Assembly: GCA_017438975.1 (NCBI GenBank)
Contig: JAFRUH010000033.1
Coordinates: 204,695 to 268,694, forward strand
From: Bacteroidales bacterium
Lineage (GTDB): Bacteria > Bacteroidota > Bacteroidia > Bacteroidales > UBA932
Direction: 5' to 3'
DNA: 64,000 bases
Under the pieces are notes generated by a model. It did no database searches, had not been told where the DNA came from, and saw only the letters and a program-made list of their open reading frames with translations. A program made the position numbers and the translations under genes. This document shows, one piece after another, positions 32,993-42,300 of this stretch (position 1 is its first letter; each line of letters begins with the position of its first letter).

Positions 32993-34720
32993 ATGAAAAG
33001 AACGATCGGATTCCTGCTCCTTTTCGCGACCCTTACGCTGTCCGCATACGAAAGGGAGTCCGTCTGGCCCAAGGGAAAGATGCCGGACGCACAGCCTCAT
33101 CAGATTGCCGCGATGACCAATGAGGTCAGTGCGGAGAAATTCAATCCTGACAAATTCCGGACGGCCTATCTGGAATGGTTCGAGACCCCGGACGCCTCCG
33201 TCCGGAACGGAGCCTGCATGATCCTGATTTCGGGCGGCAGCTACAAGAACTGCTGCGATGTCGACCTCATTGACAAGTGGCATAAAGAACTGACAGCGAG
33301 GGGAATCCAATGCGTCAATTTCGTCTACCGGACGCCCCGCCCCAAAGGACTCCCGATCTACCAGACGGCCTGGGAAGACGGCCAGCGGGCGGTCCGCATG
33401 GTCCGGAGCGAAGCGAAAAAGCGCGGGTTCGACCCCGAGCGCATCGGAGCGATTTCGATGTCGGCGGGTTCGCATCTCGCCCTTCTTCTCGCGACCAGTT
33501 CCGAGACGCCAGCCTACGAGCCGATTGACGCCCTTGACAAGGTCCCCTGCCACCTGAACTGGGCCATCGTCAACGCCCCGGCCTATGTCACGACAGACGG
33601 GGAAATGGGAACCAGGGCCGTCCGCGAAGGATACGGCTCCGATGTCTTCCTGAGCGACGTCTTCAAATTTGACGGGAAAACCTGTCCGATGAGCCTGCAC
33701 CACGGCGGTCTGGACCCGTATTCCCCCAACGGTTCGACCCTGGTCTACCGCGAGCTCCGGAAAAGGAATATTCCGGCGGAACTCCATCTCTATCCGGACA
33801 AGGGCCACGGAGCCTTCGGTCTCGAACGGGGAATCGAGTTCATGACCCAGATGGGATTCCTCGGGCCGGTCGGCGAGGAAGTCGCGCTGATGGACCGTTT
33901 CACGAGCGACGAAGACCGGGCGGAAGTGACCCGCGAAGCGGTCTGGCCGGAAGGGAAGATGCCCGATCCGCAGGACCACCTGTGCGAGCCCTATATCGAA
34001 TGGCATATCCCGAAAGTCCTGAAAACCAAGGCGATCCAGATTATCTATTCCGGCGGCGGCTATAACGGGAACAACCCGGACGGCTTCGAGGTCACTCCTG
34101 CCCGCCGTTACCTGAATGCGATGGGGATGACCGTCGTGACCCTGAAATACCGTTCTCCCCGTCCGAAGGGACTTGCCAAGCATACCTGCGCCTGGGAGGA
34201 CCTCCAGCGGACGATCCGCATCGTCCGGAGCGAAGCGGTCGCCCGCGGCCTGGATCCGGACCGGATCGGGATCATGGGCTCTTCCGCCGGCGGACACCTG
34301 ACCCTGATGGGCGTGACCTCTTCCCGGCACCGTTCCTATCTGCCGATCGATAGTCTGGACAAGCTCTCCTGCAAGGTCCAGTGGGGAATCGGCATCTATC
34401 CCGCCTATGCCCTGACCGATGGTCTGGATGTGCATAATACGACCCGAGGAAACGACGATTCCGCCGTTCTCTCCCCGGAATTCTCTTTCGACCTCGATAC
34501 CGCCCCGATGCTGTTCATCCACGGCGACGCGGATGTCTGGGCCTCGATGAACTCCGTGAAGACCTGGGAAAAGATGCGGGCGATGGGCATCCAGAGCGAG
34601 CTCCATACGCTTGCTACCCGTCCCCACTGCTTCCAGCGGAAAGCTTCTCCCGGAACGGGCAGCTACACCTGGCTCGACCGGATCGGGGAATATCTCCAAC
34701 CGATTATCGCCGAAGAATGA
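32993..34720 (+). CDS. Secreted esterase with two tandem alpha/beta-hydrolase domains
   Basis: 575 residues with a signal peptide. Two copies of an acetyl-esterase-like alpha/beta hydrolase: domain 1 about 22-300, domain 2 about 313-570. The copies share a leader (RESVWPKGKMPD and REAVWPEGKMPD) and a core (YRTPRPKGL and YRSPRPKGL; WEDGQRAVRMVRSEA and WEDLQRTIRIVRSEA). Nucleophile elbows are SMSAG (S157) and GSSAG (S431); Asp and His partners are present in domain 1 (D241, H272) and a HGDAD and PHCF pair in domain 2. Probable role: deacetylation of plant polysaccharide. The next gene overlaps by 4 bases. Confidence 0.82.
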   Translation: MKRTIGFLLLFATLTLSAYERESVWPKGKMPDAQPHQIAAMTNEVSAEKFNPDKFRTAYLEWFETPDASVRNGACMILISGGSYKNCCDVDLIDKWHKELTARGIQCVNFVYRTPRPKGLPIYQTAWEDGQRAVRMVRSEAKKRGFDPERIGAISMSAGSHLALLLATSSETPAYEPIDALDKVPCHLNWAIVNAPAYVTTDGEMGTRAVREGYGSDVFLSDVFKFDGKTCPMSLHHGGLDPYSPNGSTLVYRELRKRNIPAELHLYPDKGHGAFGLERGIEFMTQMGFLGPVGEEVALMDRFTSDEDRAEVTREAVWPEGKMPDPQDHLCEPYIEWHIPKVLKTKAIQIIYSGGGYNGNNPDGFEVTPARRYLNAMGMTVVTLKYRSPRPKGLAKHTCAWEDLQRTIRIVRSEAVARGLDPDRIGIMGSSAGGHLTLMGVTSSRHRSYLPIDSLDKLSCKVQWGIGIYPAYALTDGLDVHNTTRGNDDSAVLSPEFSFDLDTAPMLFIHGDADVWASMNSVKTWEKMRAMGIQSELHTLATRPHCFQRKASPGTGSYTWLDRIGEYLQPIIAEE

Positions 34721-35592
34721 GACGGCAGATCCTTCTTTTCGCCCTGCCGCTCCTCGTCTCGGGCAGTCTTTTGGCCCAGACCTGGAGCCCGGGGGCGGAA
34801 ACGCTTCATCCGCGGCCGCCGGCCGTCCCCGACAAGATGGTCTTCGCCGGGGATACGGTCGACCTGACCCGCCAGGACCTCCGCGAACGCATGGACCGGG
34901 AACTGATCTCCTTTACGTATATGCACTCGACGTCGCTCCTGATGCTCAAGCGTTCCCGCCGCTTTTTCTCCCGGATCGTTCCGATCCTGAAACTCTATGG
35001 CATCCCGGAGGATTTGAAGTATCTGATGGTCATCGAAAGCAACCTCGATCCCAAGGCGGTCTCAAAGGCCGGTGCGGTCGGTCTCTGGCAGTTCATGAAA
35101 TCCGCCGCCCAGACCTATACGCTCGAGGTAAGCGCTGAGGTAGACGAACGCTATCATATTGAGAAAGAGACGATTGCGGCCTGTCAGTACCTCAACGAAG
35201 CCTATCGGAAATTCGGGGACTGGATGACGGTCGCTGCGAGCTACAACGCCGGCCAGGGGGGCATCGCCCGCCGCCGGGAAACGCAGAAGCAGAGTAACGC
35301 CATGGACCTTTGGCTCCCGGAAGAGACGGCCCGCTACATGTTCCGCCTCCTGGCGGCCAAGATGTTCTTCGAGAATCCCGCCGCGTTCGGCTTCGACCTC
35401 GCCCCGGGAGATTATTATCCGTTGTTCCGGCCCCGGGAAGAGGTCACGGTCACCGGTCCCGTCCCGAGCCTCGTGGACTTCGCCCTTGCGCACCATACGA
35501 CCTACGCCGCCCTCAAGGAGGCGAACCTCTGGCTGCGCGACGACAAGTTGACCAACAAGGCCGGGAAGACCTACAAGATCGTAATCCCGTAA
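34717..35592 (+). CDS. Secreted lytic transglycosylase (SLT, MltD-like)
   Basis: 291 residues, signal peptide ending LLAQ. SLT domain (about 95-235): the catalytic Glu lies in MVIESNLDP, followed by SKAGAVGLWQFM, then AASYNAGQGG. The last 40 residues look like a single LysM-like or linker piece (LVDFALAHHTTYAALKEANLWL). It cleaves peptidoglycan between MurNAc and GlcNAc. Overlaps the esterase gene by four bases, so both are translated from one transcript. Confidence 0.88.
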   Translation: MRRQILLFALPLLVSGSLLAQTWSPGAETLHPRPPAVPDKMVFAGDTVDLTRQDLRERMDRELISFTYMHSTSLLMLKRSRRFFSRIVPILKLYGIPEDLKYLMVIESNLDPKAVSKAGAVGLWQFMKSAAQTYTLEVSAEVDERYHIEKETIAACQYLNEAYRKFGDWMTVAASYNAGQGGIARRRETQKQSNAMDLWLPEETARYMFRLLAAKMFFENPAAFGFDLAPGDYYPLFRPREEVTVTGPVPSLVDFALAHHTTYAALKEANLWLRDDKLTNKAGKTYKIVIP

Positions 35593-35595
35593 AAA

Positions 35596-36447
35596 CTATT
35601 TCCCGAAGTTGCGGGAAGCGAAAGGGAGGGCCTCTCGGAGGGCCAGGTGCCAGTATTCCCAGTTATGGACGCCGTTCCGCACCCGAAGTTCGGAGTTGAC
35701 GCGGGCGGCTTTCATTTTCATGTGCAGCTGGAAGGAGAGGGTGACGAGCCCGTCGTCATCGCCGCAGTCGAAGAACCAGCGGACCGAGTCGAGTTTCGAA
35801 AGCGTTTCCTTGTCGGCATTGTCCACGAAATCCAGGGCGGAATGGTTGCGGACCGAGTGGACGGTATAATAGAAGCGGTCGGAAGGATCCTCCGGGGCCT
35901 TGTCTTCGACTTTCTGGTCCAGCCAGGCGCTCATCGCATAGCAGCTGGAGAAGAGGTCGGGATGCCGCTGGCAGTAGACGGTCGAACCGCCTCCGCCCAT
36001 CGAAAGGCCCATGACGGCCCTGTGCGCCTTGTCCCCGACGCACCGGTATTTCGCTTCGACATAGGGCAGCAGTTCCTGGAAGAAAAAGTCCTCATAGTTC
36101 CATCCCGGGGTGTTGAAATAGCCGTTCGGGACCTTGTGGACGTCTTTTCCGCCGGCGTTCGGCATGACGATGATCATATCGGCGGCTTCCCCCGAGGCGA
36201 TCAGTTCGTCGGCGACCTCTTTCATCCGGCCCTTTTCCTGCCAGTCCTCATAGCATCCGTAGAGGCCGTGGAGCAGATAGACGACGGGATAGGTCTTCTC
36301 CGAATCGTTGAAACTGTTGGGCAGGTAGACGTTGAACTTGACCTCCGCGTCCAGGATCTTGCTGGAGAGGCTGTCGGTGACGATTTTCCCTGCCTGGGCG
36401 GAGAATACGGGCAGGAAAAGCAGCAGAGAGATAAGGATTCGTTTCAT
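35596..36447 (-). CDS. Secreted CE1-like / esterase D family esterase
   Basis: 283 residues from the ATG at 36447; an in-frame ATG seven codons earlier is less fitting for the signal peptide. Alpha/beta hydrolase: oxyanion region VVYLLHGLYGC, nucleophile elbow MGLSMGGGG, and a C-terminal NGVHNWEYW with the catalytic His. Such enzymes release feruloyl, acetyl or other acyl groups. It is the last gene of the transporter / nitrilase-GDPD / esterase operon, 11 bases after the fusion gene. Confidence 0.85.
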   Translation of the reverse strand: MKRILISLLLFLPVFSAQAGKIVTDSLSSKILDAEVKFNVYLPNSFNDSEKTYPVVYLLHGLYGCYEDWQEKGRMKEVADELIASGEAADMIIVMPNAGGKDVHKVPNGYFNTPGWNYEDFFFQELLPYVEAKYRCVGDKAHRAVMGLSMGGGGSTVYCQRHPDLFSSCYAMSAWLDQKVEDKAPEDPSDRFYYTVHSVRNHSALDFVDNADKETLSKLDSVRWFFDCGDDDGLVTLSFQLHMKMKAARVNSELRVRNGVHNWEYWHLALREALPFASRNFGK

Positions 36448-36458
36448 ATGGAATTGTT

Positions 36459-38114
36459 TTATTTGCATCCGGTAGCGGAAGAGACGATCTGATACTCGTT
36501 GGTCAGGATGGTGTCGACGCCCATGTCGAAGAACGTTTTCGCGTCCTCGGGGGTGTCGGCCCAGTAGACGTTGACCCGGAGTCCGGCGGCGTGGGCCCGG
36601 TCGATCACGGACTGGTCGAAATGAGGCTTGAACAGCTGCACCATCCGGCAGCCGCAGGCGAGGGCGTCATCTACGATATCACGTCCCGAGGCATATCCCA
36701 TGCACCGGGGGATATCCGGGGCGGCCTTGGCAAGCTTGGCCTGGAGCTCCCGGTTTTCCGTCATGAAATAGACATGGTCCTGGGCGTCGTAGGCGAAGAT
36801 CTGGTCGAGGAGTTTCCGTACCATCCCATCCTCCCAGGTCGTTCCCTTGCGGGTTTTCAGGTGGATGTTCATGATTGTATGGCAGGACAGTTTCGAGAGG
36901 ATTTCATCGAAGCGGAGGATCCGGAGTCCGCGGAAATGCTCGCTGGTCTTGCTGCCGAAATCGTACTGGAGAAGCTCTTCGTATGTCTTGTCGTAGACGA
37001 ATCCGGACCCGTCCGAAACCCGGTCGAGGGAGGCGTCGTGGATGGACACAAGCTCCCCGTCCTTCGTGCACCAGAGGTCGAATTCCACTTCGGCCGCCCC
37101 GAGGGAGACTGCGGTGCCGAGGGCGGCGAGGGAGTTCTCCGGCGCGACCGCCGAGAAGCCGCGGTGGGCGCAGAGACGCTTGGCGGGCGCTTCCTCGAAA
37201 GGCGGAACGATGGCGCTGCCGCCCGGGCGGTATTTCCACGGCCGGCGTCCGATTTCAATGTATTCCGAATGGAGGGAGGGAGGGTTGCCGTAACCGGCCG
37301 GCTTGAGGTATTTCTCCTTGGGGTCGAAGGTGACGTCGAGGGTGGCGATTTCGGAGCGCAGGGTGCCGAGGATCTCTCCCGTCGGGGCGACGACGCAGGA
37401 GCAGCCGCCCAGTTCTGAATCAAGACCCATGGACACGGAGCACCGGACGAGGTAGGCGCCGGTGTTGTAGGCACAGAAGGAATTGATGATGTCGAGCGCC
37501 CGGAACGTGTCGCTCCGCTGGTGGGAGCAGCCGATGATCACGTCGGGTTTCCACCGGGCGATGTTCGCGAAGTTCTCGTAGAAATAGAAATCGTAGCAGG
37601 TCAGGAAAGCGAAGCGGACTCCCTCGAGGTCGAGGATGTAGGGCTCTGACCATTCCTCCGTGTACGATTTGTCCAGTCCGTTGCGGGTCCATTCCCCCCG
37701 GGTCAGGTGCTGCTTGTAGTATTTCCCGATGAGTTCTCCGTTCCGGTCATAGATGAAAATCGCGTTCCGGGGAACGTCCAGGGAGGTGTCCACGACCCCG
37801 CAGAAAACATAGGAGCGGCACCGACGGGCCGTTTCGGCACATCTTTTCTGGAGCGCGGGGCCGTATTCCCGGGCATTCTTGATGAATTCGCCGGCCTGGG
37901 ACTTGCCGGGGACGTCCGCGAACTCCGGCAGGACGATGATGTCCAGGCTCGGATCGCATTTGTCGAGTTCCCGGATGGTCCATTGGAAACTCTCGACGCG
38001 TCCCTTGTCATCCTGGGCGAAGTATTGCTGGATGACGCGGGCTTTCATGGGTGCAGCCCCTGCGGGAAGGGCGAGGGCCGGGATAAGGAGGGCGAGGAAA
38101 AGAAGTCGTTTCAT
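36459..38114 (-). CDS. Fusion of carbon-nitrogen hydrolase (nitrilase fold) and GDPD domains
   Basis: 551 residues with a signal peptide. Nitrilase-superfamily domain at about 24-290: catalytic E64 (VLPEFAD), K134 (KYYKQHL) and C173 (LTCYDF), a complete Glu-Lys-Cys set. GDPD domain at about 312-548: LCAHRGFSAVAPENS with H317-R318, VEFDLWCTKDGELVSIHD, MNIHLK and the C-terminal VDTILTNEY. The chain could hydrolyse an amide and a glycerophosphodiester in the same exported substrate. The stop is followed after 11 bases by an esterase gene; the start overlaps the transporter stop (ATGA). Confidence 0.85.
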   Translation of the reverse strand: MKRLLFLALLIPALALPAGAAPMKARVIQQYFAQDDKGRVESFQWTIRELDKCDPSLDIIVLPEFADVPGKSQAGEFIKNAREYGPALQKRCAETARRCRSYVFCGVVDTSLDVPRNAIFIYDRNGELIGKYYKQHLTRGEWTRNGLDKSYTEEWSEPYILDLEGVRFAFLTCYDFYFYENFANIARWKPDVIIGCSHQRSDTFRALDIINSFCAYNTGAYLVRCSVSMGLDSELGGCSCVVAPTGEILGTLRSEIATLDVTFDPKEKYLKPAGYGNPPSLHSEYIEIGRRPWKYRPGGSAIVPPFEEAPAKRLCAHRGFSAVAPENSLAALGTAVSLGAAEVEFDLWCTKDGELVSIHDASLDRVSDGSGFVYDKTYEELLQYDFGSKTSEHFRGLRILRFDEILSKLSCHTIMNIHLKTRKGTTWEDGMVRKLLDQIFAYDAQDHVYFMTENRELQAKLAKAAPDIPRCMGYASGRDIVDDALACGCRMVQLFKPHFDQSVIDRAHAAGLRVNVYWADTPEDAKTFFDMGVDTILTNEYQIVSSATGCK

Positions 38115-39283
38115 GCCAAAGTGGTTTTTTTATTGAAGAAACGGTTGATAACCAGGGCGATGGCTCCGTCGCCCGTCACATTGCAGGCCGGGCCGTACCC
38201 GTCCAGTGCAAGGTAGAGCGTCATGACGAGGGCCGTCTGGTCGGGGGTGAAGCCCATGATGGATTCCAGCAGGCCGACCGAGGCCATCAGGACGCCGCCC
38301 ATGACCCCCGGCGCCGCGACGGCGGCGATGCCCTGCATCAGGACGAAATGGGCATAGACCGCGAAGGGGAGGGGCGTCCCGGTCAGATAGGCGACGGCGA
38401 TGGCGGAAACGGCCAGCTTGATGGTCGAGCCGCACATATGGACGGTGGAGCAGAGCGGAATCGTGAAATCGACGATATCGTCGGGGATCCCGTTCTTGCG
38501 GGTGCAGGAGGAGGTGACGGGGATGGCCGCGGAGGAAGAACAGATCGAGAAGGCCGTCAGGTAGGCCGGGAGCATGTTCCAGAGGCATTTGAAAGGATTC
38601 TTGCCGGCGACGGCGCCCGCGATGCAGTATTGGATGACCAGGTAGAGGACCGTCAGGACGACTCCGGTCAGGATAATCTTGAATCCGGATCCGAGAACGA
38701 CGGCGAGGACCCCCCTGGCGCCCATCTCGCAGATCATCGTGAATACATACCAGGGTAGCATCGGGATGATGACCTTTTCGATGGTCAGCTTGACGATGGC
38801 CCCGAAATCCTCGAAGGCTTTCTTCAGCGGGCTGGAGCCGGTCGCGATGATTCCGATTCCGAGCATGAAAGAGAGCAGGAGAGCGGTCAGGATGTCGCAG
38901 ACGGGCGGGATCTTCAGGTCGAAGTAAGGCTGGAACTCACGGGCGGAGAGGGCTTCCGAAGACAGTTCCCCGGCCTGGAGGTAATGAGGAAAGGCGTTCG
39001 AGGAGCAGAGATGCGCGAAAAACCCCGAAAAGATCGTCGACAGGTAGGCGATGCCGATGACGACCAGCAGCATCTTCCCGGCATTCTTGCCGACATTGGC
39101 GATGGCCGGCGTGACGAGACCCAGGATCAGGAGCGGGATGATGAATTTCAGCAGTTGGGCGAATAAGACGTTGAGGGTCTTCAGGATCCGGACGACGACA
39201 TCCGGTGCGACAAGACCCAGCAAGGCGCCACCCGCGATGGCAAGCAGCACCTTTACGAACAATCCGGCTTTGAATTTTTTCAT
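38111..39283 (-). CDS. Dicarboxylate/amino acid:cation symporter (DAACS family)
   Basis: 390 residues from the ATG at 39283. About eight TM segments and two re-entrant hairpins of the glutamate-transporter fold: FSICSSSAAIPVTSSC (HP1), STVHMCGSTIKL (TM7 region), and LYLALDGYGPACNVTGDG (TM8 with substrate/cation residues). It imports an acidic or neutral amino acid or a C4-dicarboxylate with Na+ or H+. First gene of the operon; a product of the nitrilase-GDPD fusion might be its substrate, which is inference only. Confidence 0.88.
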   Translation of the reverse strand: MKKFKAGLFVKVLLAIAGGALLGLVAPDVVVRILKTLNVLFAQLLKFIIPLLILGLVTPAIANVGKNAGKMLLVVIGIAYLSTIFSGFFAHLCSSNAFPHYLQAGELSSEALSAREFQPYFDLKIPPVCDILTALLLSFMLGIGIIATGSSPLKKAFEDFGAIVKLTIEKVIIPMLPWYVFTMICEMGARGVLAVVLGSGFKIILTGVVLTVLYLVIQYCIAGAVAGKNPFKCLWNMLPAYLTAFSICSSSAAIPVTSSCTRKNGIPDDIVDFTIPLCSTVHMCGSTIKLAVSAIAVAYLTGTPLPFAVYAHFVLMQGIAAVAAPGVMGGVLMASVGLLESIMGFTPDQTALVMTLYLALDGYGPACNVTGDGAIALVINRFFNKKTTLA

Positions 39284-39305
39284 ATGCGGTCGGTCCAGTA
39301 CCTTC

Positions 39306-39313
39306 CAAAGGTA
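39306..39313 (-). promoter_or_regulatory. -7 element for the DAACS transporter operon
   Basis: Minus-strand TACCTTTG, matching TAnnTTTG, 22 bases upstream of the ATG at 39283. Confidence 0.55.
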
Positions 39314-39347
39314 ATCATTTTCTGCCGAATAATAGAGTAAAAAAACA

Positions 39348-39355
39348 TATCTTTG
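39348..39355 (+). promoter_or_regulatory. -7 element for the alpha-2-macroglobulin/PBP1C operon
   Basis: TATCTTTG, exact consensus, 19 bases upstream of the ATG at 39375. Confidence 0.6.
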
Positions 39356-39374
39356 TAGAAACAGAAGAATTGCT

Positions 39375-42300
39375 ATGAGACTTTTCCGAATCCTGATCCT
39401 GGCAGCCTCCGCCGGGCTTGCCGCGGTATCCTGCGGACCGAAGAGATCCGCACAGGCTGTCCCGGACACCGCCTTCGCAACCTACATCAAAGCCTATACG
39501 GGCGGTACCGTGTCGAACCGCTCGGCCATCCGGGTCGACCTCGCCCAAGCCGTTCCCGAGGAATCCCGGGGAGACGGGGAGCTGTTCAGCTTCTCGCCCT
39601 CACTCAAGGGAACCGTCCGCTGGACCGGTCCGCAGACGGTCGAATTCCTCCCGGACGAAGGGGCCCTCGTCAGCGGCGGCAAGTATAAAGGGGTTTTCCA
39701 TCTCTCGAAGGTGGCGAAAGTTACCGACGGGAAACTCAAGGACTTCCGCTTTGATTTCACCGTTGCGCATCCCCAGGCGACGATAGCGGAGGAAGGTGTC
39801 ACCATCCCCTCGGGCGGGAGCGGAGCGATCGTCAAGGGAACGGTCTCTTTCAGCGAGCCCGTCGAACGCGCCGCGGTCCGGGAGATGTTCAAGGTCTCCT
39901 ATCCGTACGGGGAGACGACGGTCAATCTCTCGGAAGGATCCGATGTTTTCCGCTTCGAGGTCGCCGGGATTACCCGGAGCGACGTCGAGCGGACCCTCCG
40001 GCTGTCGCTGGACAGTCCGGTCTTCAGCTGTTCTCTTCGAGAAGTTACCGTTCCGGCCCAGGGTGATTTCCGGATCCTTTCCACCCGGTACGACGACGGA
40101 ACGTCCCCGTACATTGAAGTCCGGTTCAGCGAACCGCTTTCCCCGAAAGCGGTCGAGCCCGGCCATATCGAACTGGGCGGCGTCATCCGCTACCGGGTTA
40201 CCGTCGCGGACAATGTCGCCAAGGTCTGGTTCGAGGGAAAGAAGGCCGACGAGGTCGCCCTGACCGTGCACCGGACCGTCCGGAGCGAGGCGGGGACGCC
40301 CCTTGGCGCGGACTATACGGAGAATCTCGCGGGAGGTGAGGCCAAGCCGGCCGTCGCCATCTCCGTGCAGGGCACGATCCTTCCGGACAAGGCGGATCTC
40401 ATCCTTCCTTTCCGGAGCGTAAACCTTCGCGCCGTCGATATCAGGGTCATCCGGATCTATGAGGACAATGTCCTTATGTTCCTGCAGGACAATGAACTCG
40501 ACGGAGGCAACCAGCTCCGGCGTTCCGGCCGGCTGGTCTGCAGCCAGCGGATCGATCTCGCGTCCGGCCCCGCGAAGGACCTCCACAAGTGGCAGAATTT
40601 CTCCGTCGACCTTTCCGGCCTTTTCGACAAGGAGCCGGGAGCCATCTACCGCATCCGCCTTTCCTTCAGGCAGGAGTATTCGCTCTATGGGAAGGACGCC
40701 GGGGACCTTGCTCCGATGAGGGAACTCTCGGACGGGAAGCCCACCCGGGAGGAAGAGGCCGTCTGGGACGTTCCAGAGGCCTGGTACTGGGACAATTCCG
40801 TGGACTGGAACGTCTATGAATGGGACGACCGGGACGACCCGGAAAAGCCTTCCTATTATATGGAAAGCAGCCGGTTCCCCCAGATCAATCTCCTGGCCTC
40901 GAACCTGGGCCTTCTCGCCAAATACGCCGGAGGCGACCGGCTCTGGCTGACCGCCACGGACCTGATCAGCGCAAAACCGCTTGCCGGAACGGCGTTCGAC
41001 GTCTATGATTTCCAGCTCCGGAAGATCGCTTCCGGAAAAAGCGACGGGGACGGACAGGCGGAAATCGCCCTCTCCGGACGGCCCTTCACCGTCGTCGCCC
41101 GGCACGGGCGGAATACGGGCTTCCTCAAGATAACCGACGGGAACGAAAACAGTCTCAGCCGTTTCGACGTGGGCGGGAAAGTGCTTTCGGACGGACTGAA
41201 GGGCTTCATCTACGGCGAACGCGGTGTCTGGCGTCCGGGCGACACCCTCCACGTTACCTTCCTTGTCTCCGACCGGGACCATCCGCTGCCGGCCGGGCAT
41301 CCGGCCAGTCTGGAACTTTATACGCCGGAAGGCCGCTTCCACACCCGGATGGCCGTGACGGGAGAAGACGGATTCTTCGCCTTCCACGTCCCGACCGCCG
41401 CAACGGATCCGACCGGTTTCTGGAATGCGTATGTGAAGGTCGGAGGCGCCTCTTTCCACAAGAGCCTCCATCTCGAGACCATCAAGCCGAACCGCTTGAA
41501 AATCAATACGGATTTCGGTGTCAAGACACTCCGGGCCGGAGAGAAGCTTCCCGTCTCGGTCACGTCCGAATGGCTGACCGGAGCGCCGGCTTCCGGACTC
41601 AAGGCCGCCGCAACCCTGACCCTCACCCCCTCCAACGCCTCTTTCAAGGGGTTTGAAGGCTATGTTTTCCGCCATCCGTCCTCTACCTTCACCCGCAGCG
41701 AGACCGAACTCTTCCGGACGCAGCTCGGAAGCGGCGGCGAGGCCAGGGTCGACGTGACCCTTCCCAAGGCGGAGAACGCACCCGGGATGCTTTCCGCCTT
41801 CATCCTGTCGACGGTCGAAGAGAACGGAGGGGACGAGAGTTTCACCACGGCGACGATGCCGTTCTCCCCGTATCCCGCCTATGTCGGCGTGCAGTTCCCC
41901 GAGGGAGATTATCTGGAGACGGACAAGGACAACAAGATCCGGGTCGCCGTCGTCGACGCCGCGGGCCGCCGCGTAGCCGGACACCGCCTCGAGTACCGGG
42001 TCTTCAAGCTCGACTGGCGCTGGTGGTGGGAAAGCCGCCGCGAAGAACTCGATTCCTATGTCAACGGCAGTTCGGCCGATGCGGTGGCGGCAGGAGAACT
42101 GGTCTCTTCCGGCAGCAGCGACGTTTCCTTTACGTTCCGGGTGGACTATCCGACCTGGGGCCGCTACCTCGTCTTTGTCCGTGACAGGGACGGCGGGCAC
42201 GTCTCCGGCGACGTCGTCACGGTCGACTGGCCGGCCTACAGGGGCCGAGCGGACCGCCGTGACCCGGAATCCCTGACAATGCTGAGCTTCTCTACCGACA

